A stretch of DNA of 64,000 bases from Treponema sp. (GTDB lineage: Bacteria > Spirochaetota > Spirochaetia > Treponematales > Treponemataceae), in NCBI GenBank assembly GCA_024695475.1, contig JAILIC010000026.1, positions 23,953 to 87,952 on the forward strand. Direction: 5' to 3'. The notes beneath the pieces are model-generated. The model was not told the origin of the DNA, made no database searches, and saw only the letters and a program-made list of their open reading frames with translations. Positions within the stretch are counted from its first letter, which is position 1. Every line of letters starts with the position of its first letter. The position numbers and the translations under genes were made by a program. This document shows positions 43,096 to 50,556 of this stretch, piece after piece.

Positions 43096-44193
43096 ATGGC
43101 ATATATTGTTTTAAAAAAGAAAAAGTTTCTTGATAATTACCATGCAATTTTGCACATGATGCATGGAAAAATTCCTGTAAATGTGGTGACCAAATTTTGT
43201 TTGAGTAATCCTGATGTTATTGCTGTTCTTAACTCAGAACCTCGTGGTTCACGTCCTGTGTGTATTTCTGACAGCAATATGGTAAACTTTGTCCATCTAG
43301 CTCCTGAAATTGCCCGTTCATTTATAAAATGTGTAATAAAAACCAGATTATCAGATATACAAAAAATTCCTGAGTTACCTGAATATGCCCGTCCTGATAG
43401 GCTTTTTGTCTCTGATGAGCGTTTACTTGATGCTGTTTTAAAGCTTCCAAAAAGCATGCGACCACAAATTGTTATTATTGCAGAAACAGGGGATATGAAA
43501 GATGGCGTTGTATTATCTCGTATAGTTCCCCTTGTACAAAAGTGGAAAGAGCTTTCGATTATCGGTATATCGGTTAACTTTGCCTGCTTGTCAGGTATTC
43601 TTCCTGATGAGTCTTGTATACGTAAACTTGCTGCGGTGGCAGAAGAAGTGTGTCGGGTACGGAAATTGGAAAGCCCGTTTCTTTCGATTGGCGGTACAGT
43701 AAGTTGTGAGCTGGCAGCCTCTGGTGTTATTGATGGTTTAATACAAGAAATCCGTATGGGTGAAGGAATATTCTTTGGATATGACTCTTCTGGAGGTAAG
43801 CCAATCCCTGATATGCATCATGATGTTATCGAATTAGCTGGTGAAATTTTAGAAGTGTCTGAAAAAGATTTTTCGATTCAAAAAGGTCATCAAGCTGGTT
43901 TTACGGCAATTGGTGAGCATGGTGGTGCAGGTTCCTCTGCTCCTTGTACAGGAGTACGAAAACGAGCTGTACTTGACTTTGGTGTGCTTGCAGCCAATGC
44001 AAATGATCTTGTTCCTTTTGATACATCGTTGCTTTTTGCTGGTCAGACTTTTGATTTTACGGTTACGGATATCACTGATTCTTCTGTTCCGTATGTGGCT
44101 GGTGATTTTATACGATTTAATACAAATTATTCGTCAGCTTCGTTTAGCATGATGAACCGTTACATACAGTGTACAGTTTCAGAGGAGGAGTGA
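43096..44193 (+). CDS. PLP-dependent alanine/ornithine racemase-family protein
   Basis: 365 residues of fold-type III PLP enzymes. The PLP lysine lies in VVTKFCLSNPDVI near residue 33, and the phosphate/active-site segment IRMGEGIFFGYD and the earlier SIGGTVSCEL match the ornithine racemase (Orr/YhfX) branch rather than classical alanine racemase. It would interconvert L- and D-forms of an amino acid such as ornithine or lysine. No Shine-Dalgarno is obvious at the ATG. It is the first gene of a five-cistron operon, and the next gene starts 2 bp after the stop. Confidence 0.8.
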   Translation: MAYIVLKKKKFLDNYHAILHMMHGKIPVNVVTKFCLSNPDVIAVLNSEPRGSRPVCISDSNMVNFVHLAPEIARSFIKCVIKTRLSDIQKIPELPEYARPDRLFVSDERLLDAVLKLPKSMRPQIVIIAETGDMKDGVVLSRIVPLVQKWKELSIIGISVNFACLSGILPDESCIRKLAAVAEEVCRVRKLESPFLSIGGTVSCELAASGVIDGLIQEIRMGEGIFFGYDSSGGKPIPDMHHDVIELAGEILEVSEKDFSIQKGHQAGFTAIGEHGGAGSSAPCTGVRKRAVLDFGVLAANANDLVPFDTSLLFAGQTFDFTVTDITDSSVPYVAGDFIRFNTNYSSASFSMMNRYIQCTVSEEE

Positions 44194-44194
44194 G

Positions 44195-46600
44195 GTGTCA
44201 GGAAAGCGGGCTGTCAATATAAAAGCAAGTGTCCTTGTTTTTGCCATTGTTCTCATTATTGCACTTGTAGTCAACGGAGTGCTCGGAATTTCTGGTTTTG
44301 AAGGTGTATACAGGGATGCTCTGGTCTCGCGTTACAATATCGATGGTGAGTATATCAAAGGAAAAGTTGAGGCTGCCCTTGATTTGGGTAAAAAGTTGCC
44401 ACTGTTGGAAAGTACGGTTGATCCTTTGTTTTCTGACGTATTACAAACTTCTTCTGGGCTTGATCATTTATATATCACCGATACGTCAGATAAAGTTTTG
44501 TATACGACACGACGAGTGTTAACACAAACATCTATGCCTTTTTCGTATGCTGCAACACGTGATGAGGGCGTTGATGGTATTGGTCCGTATGTGTGTGAAT
44601 TTCTTGACTCCTGGTTTATCTGTATTCCGTTGTACTTTCATGGTGATGTACATACAGGAACATTGTATATGGAGTTTTCCAAACGGACTGTGGCTACTTT
44701 TATAGCCGAGTTTGAGTCCAAAACATTGCATAGTGCATTAGCGATATTTGCTTGTTCATTTTTGCTGTATATTATCCTTGCGCTTTTGTATGCCAGCAAG
44801 TCTCGGATGGAAAACCTGATTACTATCGGTTTGTTATTGGTATCACAAGTATTTTTTGCGATAAATAATAACAGGCTGTACAATGCAGCGGTATCTGAAG
44901 TTTTTAATATGAACATGTCAAAGCTGGCGCAGTCCATTTCTTCTGATTTGCGGCAACCGCTTAAGTACATGGAGCTAGAAAATATTGGAGATGTTGACAG
45001 CTATCTTGCTGCAAGGATCTCAGGAAGCAAGCAGTGCTCTGATATTTATATTATTGATGATAATCTGACGATAGTACATCAGGCTGGTCAACAGCCAGTT
45101 GCTGTAGGTACGGCTCCCGATTACGAAAATAATGATATTACGATAAAAAGTCTTCCAGATGTAAAGGGAGCCACGATGTCACTTGCATTACGGACAAACC
45201 GCGGTTTGATTAATAGTATTTTGCGTGATATGGCTCTGGATTCTGCAACTATTATCATTGTTGCACTGTTGTTTGCCTTTATGCTCAAAAACTTCTGGAT
45301 GCTTAGCGAGTGGAAAGAAGATCTTTTGGTTGCTCCAGAAAGTATGGATACAGACCAAGAATCTACAGCTTTACGGCTTATTCAAATCAGTACGTTTGTA
45401 TTTATGTTTGCAGCGTACGAAACCTTGTCATTTATCCCATTATATATAAAGAAAGTCTATGATAGCTCCGGCGGGGATTTTTTTGGTCTTACAGCAGAAA
45501 CTGCCCAGAGTATCCCTGTCAGTGCGTATATGGTCGGTATTATGATTGCTATGTTCATCACGTTATTTGCGATGAAACACCTGTCAGTACGCCGCCGATA
45601 CATCATAATGTCTTTAGTCTTTGTTCTTGGATCAGTCCTGACAATTATTTCTCCAGAATTGGGATTGTTTTCACTGGCACGTTTAATTTGTGGTTTTGGT
45701 TTTGGCGGAATTCTGCTGAGCACGTCATCGCTTGTCATTGAATATACGAGTGCACGTTCCCGAAGTGCAGGATTTGGTACTAATGCTGCAGCCTTCGCTT
45801 CGGCTTCAATTGCTTCGATTCCAGTCGGAGGTGTTATCGTTAATAAATTTGGGTATGCAGCTGGTATCGGAGTATCTATTGCATTTGCCGTACTGTTCCT
45901 GTTATTTGCTTTGTTCTGTATACCTGAAGCTCAACAGAAGAACCGTAGTGAAAATCTCGAAGACAAGAGTGATGTCAAGAATGTCTCAATTGCAGAATTT
46001 ACTAAGGTGTTTTTTTCACGGCACATTCTTGTCTATATTGCTAGTATCAATATCCCGTTTCAGATTATCTATTGGGGACTATTCCAGTTCCTGTTGCCTC
46101 TGTATATGAGTGATACTATGAAACTGTCTCAAGGTAATATAGGTCGTATACTTGGTATATTTAGTATTGTCAGTCTCTTTGCGGTAAATGCAAGTAGGCT
46201 TGCTGATAGAATCAAAAATGATAAATTGCTTATTTCTATTGGGGCTGGAGTTGCGGGCTTAATTATGGTTGCCTCTGGTTTGACTGGTGGTGGATTGTTA
46301 CTGTTCCTTGCCGTAATGATAGCTATGGGATTGGACAATTTGTTTATAGATTCAATCGAGGAAGTATATCTTGAGTCTGGAGAGGTACATGGAGTTTCGG
46401 AAGAAAATCTATTGCAGTGTTATAAAGTTATAGAAAAGGTTCTTTCTGTTTTTATACCGTCACTGACAAGTCTTATTATTGCTTTTTCTGGTTTTAACAA
46501 GAGTTTGATGTTGATCGGATTGTATTCGCTGGCAGGAGCAGTACTGTTCTCAATTCTTGGAGTTAACGGAAGATGGAGGAAGTCACATGAAAAAGACTAA
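44195..46600 (+). CDS. MFS transporter fused to N-terminal extracytoplasmic sensor-like region
   Basis: 801 residues, about twice the usual MFS length, starting at GTG after GAGGAGG. TM1 (about 12-32) leads to an extracytoplasmic domain (about 35-185) with a dCache-like look (DHLYITDTSDKVLYTTRR), then two or three TMs, then a second extracytoplasmic domain (about 230-345; SDIYIIDDNLTIVHQ). The last ~420 residues are a 12-TM MFS with SRSAGFGTNAAAFASASI and LGIFSIVSLFAVNASRLADR-type loop motifs. The fusion implies that substrate binding outside is coupled to transport or signalling. The stop overlaps the start of the binding-protein gene. Confidence 0.83.
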   Translation: MSGKRAVNIKASVLVFAIVLIIALVVNGVLGISGFEGVYRDALVSRYNIDGEYIKGKVEAALDLGKKLPLLESTVDPLFSDVLQTSSGLDHLYITDTSDKVLYTTRRVLTQTSMPFSYAATRDEGVDGIGPYVCEFLDSWFICIPLYFHGDVHTGTLYMEFSKRTVATFIAEFESKTLHSALAIFACSFLLYIILALLYASKSRMENLITIGLLLVSQVFFAINNNRLYNAAVSEVFNMNMSKLAQSISSDLRQPLKYMELENIGDVDSYLAARISGSKQCSDIYIIDDNLTIVHQAGQQPVAVGTAPDYENNDITIKSLPDVKGATMSLALRTNRGLINSILRDMALDSATIIIVALLFAFMLKNFWMLSEWKEDLLVAPESMDTDQESTALRLIQISTFVFMFAAYETLSFIPLYIKKVYDSSGGDFFGLTAETAQSIPVSAYMVGIMIAMFITLFAMKHLSVRRRYIIMSLVFVLGSVLTIISPELGLFSLARLICGFGFGGILLSTSSLVIEYTSARSRSAGFGTNAAAFASASIASIPVGGVIVNKFGYAAGIGVSIAFAVLFLLFALFCIPEAQQKNRSENLEDKSDVKNVSIAEFTKVFFSRHILVYIASINIPFQIIYWGLFQFLLPLYMSDTMKLSQGNIGRILGIFSIVSLFAVNASRLADRIKNDKLLISIGAGVAGLIMVASGLTGGGLLLFLAVMIAMGLDNLFIDSIEEVYLESGEVHGVSEENLLQCYKVIEKVLSVFIPSLTSLIIAFSGFNKSLMLIGLYSLAGAVLFSILGVNGRWRKSHEKD

Positions 46601-47963
46601 GTTTTTGCTGTTTTTGATTGGCTTGTGGCTATCACTGGTATGTATTGGTTGCTCAAATACGCTGTCTTCATCACGTTATTGGAAGGGGGAGGAAAAAGAA
46701 ACTTCTTGGGTACGTAAGCATTATGCTAAAAAACAGAATGTAACAGATGTTGGTGCTGACAGTGATGTTACCATACAAGCTTTTAGCCATGAGGATGGTA
46801 AGAAATTTCGTATCGGTATTGTTATATCAGGTGATTATTGGGAGTTCTTTGAAAACTTTAAGGGGCTTGTCGAAGGTTTTGCTGAAATAGACTGGGCAAA
46901 ACATCTGTCTGTTCCTATTACATTTTCACATTGTGATGAGCTTGTTTCATGGGTAAACAGCAAAAAGTACAGCGATTATATTGAGATTGTTCCTGATTAT
47001 TTTGTTAATTTGCAATGGGGTGATAATGAAGCTGAACTACAACAAAAGTATTTTGGCCGTAAAGCTCCTGAGGTTGATGCAATTATCGCATATGGGGGAA
47101 TGGCTGCAAAAGCCTTTTATAATGTTGAAAATTATCCTGTTCCTGTCTTGTCAGATGCTATTACCGATTGTATTGAAGCTGGTGTAACAAAAAGTATCGA
47201 TGATTCTGGACGAGATTTTTTTACGAATAAGATTGATCCTGATATTTATATGCAGCAGGTGCGACTGTTTCATGATATTGTAGGTTTTTCTAAATTAGGA
47301 ATTATCTACGGTGATGATGAATATGGTTTGTTGTATGGTGCTGTTGGTGCTGTAGAAGCGGTTGCCAAAGAACGTTCTTTTGAAATTGTACGAAATACGA
47401 ATGTAAAAGAATATATGGATGACGATACTGAAGAACTGTATCTTGCAGCTCTTCGTGACTTAGTAGGCAAAGTAGATGCTGTTTATATCGGAGCATCTAC
47501 AGCAGTTACTGAGTATAATATCATGCCTGATATAGTTAAGATTTTGAACGATGCAAAAATACCTTCGTTTTCTTTGGAGGGAACGGTACGTGTAAAAGAC
47601 GGTGTTCTTTTTAGTCTGTCAACATTAAGTGGTATGAAACGTTCTGGAATCTGGATGGCAAACAAGCTTACTCATATTCTTTCTGGTGAAAGTGCCCGTG
47701 CTCAAAGTCAGCGATTTGAGAGTGTTTCATCTTTGGCTATAAATATCGATACCGCAAGAAAAATCGGTTATAAGATTCCGATGGATTTGCTTGTCAACTC
47801 TGATGAAATTTATGTAGATACTTCTGGAACTCGTGTGGGTGATGAAACGAGTGGTGTGTCTGCTGCTCATCAAATCTTGTTGCCGTCAAAACGTCCTGAT
47901 GGTAAAAATTCCGTATTGCTGTTGTTGCCAGTGGAGATTACTGGGAGTTTACAGAACACTTAA
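46587..47963 (+). CDS. periplasmic binding lipoprotein, first repeat (5' part of a frameshifted gene)
   Basis: 458 residues from the ATG at 46587, which follows GGAGGAAG; the track start 10 codons upstream is in the previous gene. The lipoprotein signal ends at LVCIGC. Residues about 70-430 are an ABC_sub_bind-like periplasmic binding domain (KFRIGIVISGDYWEF, YIEIVPDYFVNLQWGD, KLGIIYGDDEYGLLYGA). Near the end the frame runs past GRPDGKN-type sequence into LLLLPVEITGS and stops. In another frame the sequence continues as a second copy of the same domain. A single missing A in the run at 47904-47908 explains the break. Confidence 0.8.
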   Translation: MKKTKFLLFLIGLWLSLVCIGCSNTLSSSRYWKGEEKETSWVRKHYAKKQNVTDVGADSDVTIQAFSHEDGKKFRIGIVISGDYWEFFENFKGLVEGFAEIDWAKHLSVPITFSHCDELVSWVNSKKYSDYIEIVPDYFVNLQWGDNEAELQQKYFGRKAPEVDAIIAYGGMAAKAFYNVENYPVPVLSDAITDCIEAGVTKSIDDSGRDFFTNKIDPDIYMQQVRLFHDIVGFSKLGIIYGDDEYGLLYGAVGAVEAVAKERSFEIVRNTNVKEYMDDDTEELYLAALRDLVGKVDAVYIGASTAVTEYNIMPDIVKILNDAKIPSFSLEGTVRVKDGVLFSLSTLSGMKRSGIWMANKLTHILSGESARAQSQRFESVSSLAINIDTARKIGYKIPMDLLVNSDEIYVDTSGTRVGDETSGVSAAHQILLPSKRPDGKNSVLLLLPVEITGSLQNT

Positions 47964-48928
47964 AGGGTATCCTGAATGGATTAACAACAAATGGTTGGAT
48001 AAAAGCTTCGTGTGATGTTTCTGATGCAAAATCTATAAAAGATATTTATCGAGTGTTGCGGCAAGTCGATTATAGTAACTATATAGAATTCCCTGATGCC
48101 TATTATGTAAATCTTGAGTGGGGGGATGATATTCATAAGGCTGATTTCTTGTTTGCAAGAAACATGCCTGATGTAGATTTAATCATTGGATTTGGTGGTG
48201 TTGCAGGTAAGTTATTTGCCCGTAAAACCAATTATAAAATACCTGTTTTATTGGAAGGTATTACGGATCCTGTTGGATCTGGTATCGTGTATTCTGTCAG
48301 TGATTCTGGTCGTGATTTTATGACCTGTCGTGTTGATCAGACACAGTATCAGCGTCAGGTAGTTTTGTTTCATGATCTGACAGGTTTTAAAAAACTGGGT
48401 ATTGTTTATGGTGATGATGAGTATGGTCGCTTATATGGAGCTGTCAATGATGTCGAACTTACGGCTCTCAAACTTGGTTTTGATATTGTCCGTAATACAC
48501 ATGTTAAGGAATCTATGTCTCGCGATACCGTCTCTCTTTATCTCGCTGCATTAAAAGATGTGTGTGCACGTAGTGATGCGGTGTATATTGGAGCATCTAC
48601 GGCACTTACTGAATATGATATTATGCCGCAGGTACGTAAGATTCTTGAAGATGCCAAAATTCCGTCTTTTGCACTTGAAGGTGATATTCGTGTTAAAGAG
48701 GGAGTCATGCTTGGTGTTTCTTCGTTGGAGACCGAAAAAATAGGTTTATATAATGCTGACAAGATAGCTGCGATTTTTTATGGAGAAGTACCTCGCTTGT
48801 TATCACAAGATTTTGTTGGAGTCCCTTCTATAGCTATGAATATTGATATGGCAGAAAAAATCGGATATGAGTATTCATTATCAACCTTGGCGACGATGGA
48901 TCAGCTTTACGGGGAGAAACTAAAATGA
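47906..48928 (+). CDS. periplasmic binding domain, second repeat (3' part of the frameshifted gene)
   Basis: Continuation in a shifted frame, beginning KFRIAVVASGDYWEF and running to the stop at 48928, about 340 residues. It parallels the first repeat closely: YIEFPDAYYVNLEWGDD, GFGGVAGKLF, KLGIVYGDDEYGRLYGA and VYIGASTALTEYDIMPQ all have counterparts. The track lists only 48053-48928 from an internal GTG, which would cut the domain and has no ribosome-binding site, so it is unlikely to be an independent start. The last codons overlap the LysRS-like ATG (ATGA). With one A restored, the whole gene would encode about 780 residues. Confidence 0.78.
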   Translation, partial: KFRIAVVASGDYWEFTEHLKGILNGLTTNGWIKASCDVSDAKSIKDIYRVLRQVDYSNYIEFPDAYYVNLEWGDDIHKADFLFARNMPDVDLIIGFGGVAGKLFARKTNYKIPVLLEGITDPVGSGIVYSVSDSGRDFMTCRVDQTQYQRQVVLFHDLTGFKKLGIVYGDDEYGRLYGAVNDVELTALKLGFDIVRNTHVKESMSRDTVSLYLAALKDVCARSDAVYIGASTALTEYDIMPQVRKILEDAKIPSFALEGDIRVKEGVMLGVSSLETEKIGLYNADKIAAIFYGEVPRLLSQDFVGVPSIAMNIDMAEKIGYEYSLSTLATMDQLYGEKLK

Positions 48929-50556
48929 TATATGAGTTGAAGGGAAAGGGCTTTTGGCTTGATGAAACCTGTGATGCATTGCTTGCATATCTTAAAGATA
49001 ATGGCATGGATAAGCAGACTGTAGTGTGTGCAGCAGGAATGACACCTTCTGCACCGATACATTTTGGTATTCTTAGAGAAATTGCGATTAGTTCGTTTGT
49101 CGTTGAAGAATTAATCCGTCGTCATATAAAGGCATGCCTTGTTTATTATTGGGATGATTATGATCACTTTTGTAAGATACCGTATTATACCACTCGCGAA
49201 GTTGTTGAAGAACATATAGGTAAGACATTACGTGAAGTTCCTGATTTTGATGGTACCTATCAGTCGTATGGCGAGCACTATATGCATGATTTTGAACGTT
49301 GCCTGCATACCTGTGGTTTTTTTCCTACTTACAACTATCAAGCTGATTTATATACGTCTGGCTATTATGCTGAGTATATACGTATTGCAATTCGTCGTCG
49401 AAAAGAAATCTTTGACATGGTGCATCACTCTAAAGACTCTTCTTCAGAGGAGTATAAAAGCGAGCGTGAAAAGTATTTTCCCTTAGAGATTTATTGTAGT
49501 GAATGTGGTAAAGATAATACTCGTACTGATTCTTGGAATGAGACTACTGATACGGTTTCATATACATGCAAAAAATGTGGTCATAAAGGTTCATATGTTA
49601 TTGGAAAGGATTTTAAGGGGAAACTTACTTGGAAAGTAAATTGGGCGACTCGTTGGTGTGATGATAAGGTATGTTACGAAAGTTCCGGTGAAAACCAGCT
49701 GACTGACACGGGTAGTTATTCTGTTTCAAGTAAGATTGCTACAGAGATTTTTGGTGGTAAGGTTCCTTTTTCTTTATTGTATCGATTTATAGGAATACCT
49801 GGCATTTCAAAGGTTTCACGTGCCCAAGGTGAACGTACGCTTGCAAGTCGATTTGTGGCGGTTCTGGAGCCATCTATTATTCGATGGTTGTTACTCAAAA
49901 ATGCACCAAATAAGCCTTTTTCAGTGGATATTGAAAAAGGAATTTTCCGTATCTATCATGAGTGGGATGAGTTTTGTGATAAGGTTGAAAGTGGTCAAGG
50001 AACAGAGCTTGATAAACGTATGCATAGTATGTGCATTCATGGTGTACGCACTTCAAAAGTACGTATACCGTTTAGGGTAATGACGACTGCGCTTGCCATC
50101 GGTGGCGGTAATCGCAATGCTGCTGTAGATATGTTGCCTCGTATTGTACAGTTTGATGGGTCTCCACGGGAGCTTCTTGCTGCAGTACAACCGCGGATTT
50201 GGGCTGCAGAAGCATGGCTGCGATATTCATCTGCTGAGGAGTTACCTAAGCTTCGTACTGAGTTTAATACGGAAGCATGGGATAGTTTTACAGATGTAAT
50301 AAAACGGATGGTCAAGAGTTTGATTGTCAGTCTTGATACTTGTATTGGCGAAGAGCAGGTAAAGCAGGTTTTGTATGCATTGCCTGAACAGGAACCAGAG
50401 TGTCAAAATGATGTTGATGCTGCACGAAAAGAATTGTTCCGTGCATTGTATCTGCTTTTGTTAGGAAATGAAAAAGGCCCGAGGCTTACAACGCTTTTGT
50501 GTCTCGTTAAAAAAGAAAAACTGTTGCTGCTGCTGCAGGGGGTAACTAATGAGTGA
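48925..50556 (+). CDS. lysK: class I lysyl-tRNA synthetase-like protein with altered signature motifs
   Basis: 543 residues resembling class I LysRS, the type used by spirochaetes and archaea. GMTPSAPIHFGILRE is the HIGH region (HVGN/HIGN in typical enzymes, here HFGI). A zinc ribbon (CSECGKDN...CKKCGHKG) is at about 190-217, and ISKVSRAQGE stands where KMSKSKGN or KMSSSKG is usual. A helical anticodon-binding-like C-terminus follows. The weakened ATP-binding motifs and the location among transport and signalling genes leave it open whether it charges tRNA-Lys or is a paralogue with another role. Start overlaps the previous stop by 4 bp. Confidence 0.82.
   Translation: MIYELKGKGFWLDETCDALLAYLKDNGMDKQTVVCAAGMTPSAPIHFGILREIAISSFVVEELIRRHIKACLVYYWDDYDHFCKIPYYTTREVVEEHIGKTLREVPDFDGTYQSYGEHYMHDFERCLHTCGFFPTYNYQADLYTSGYYAEYIRIAIRRRKEIFDMVHHSKDSSSEEYKSEREKYFPLEIYCSECGKDNTRTDSWNETTDTVSYTCKKCGHKGSYVIGKDFKGKLTWKVNWATRWCDDKVCYESSGENQLTDTGSYSVSSKIATEIFGGKVPFSLLYRFIGIPGISKVSRAQGERTLASRFVAVLEPSIIRWLLLKNAPNKPFSVDIEKGIFRIYHEWDEFCDKVESGQGTELDKRMHSMCIHGVRTSKVRIPFRVMTTALAIGGGNRNAAVDMLPRIVQFDGSPRELLAAVQPRIWAAEAWLRYSSAEELPKLRTEFNTEAWDSFTDVIKRMVKSLIVSLDTCIGEEQVKQVLYALPEQEPECQNDVDAARKELFRALYLLLLGNEKGPRLTTLLCLVKKEKLLLLLQGVTNE

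Noticed and set aside
48053-48928. Separate gene starting at the internal GTG
   Set aside because: No ribosome-binding site, and the binding domain would be cut. Homology with the first repeat continues upstream to 47906, so a frameshift explains it better.
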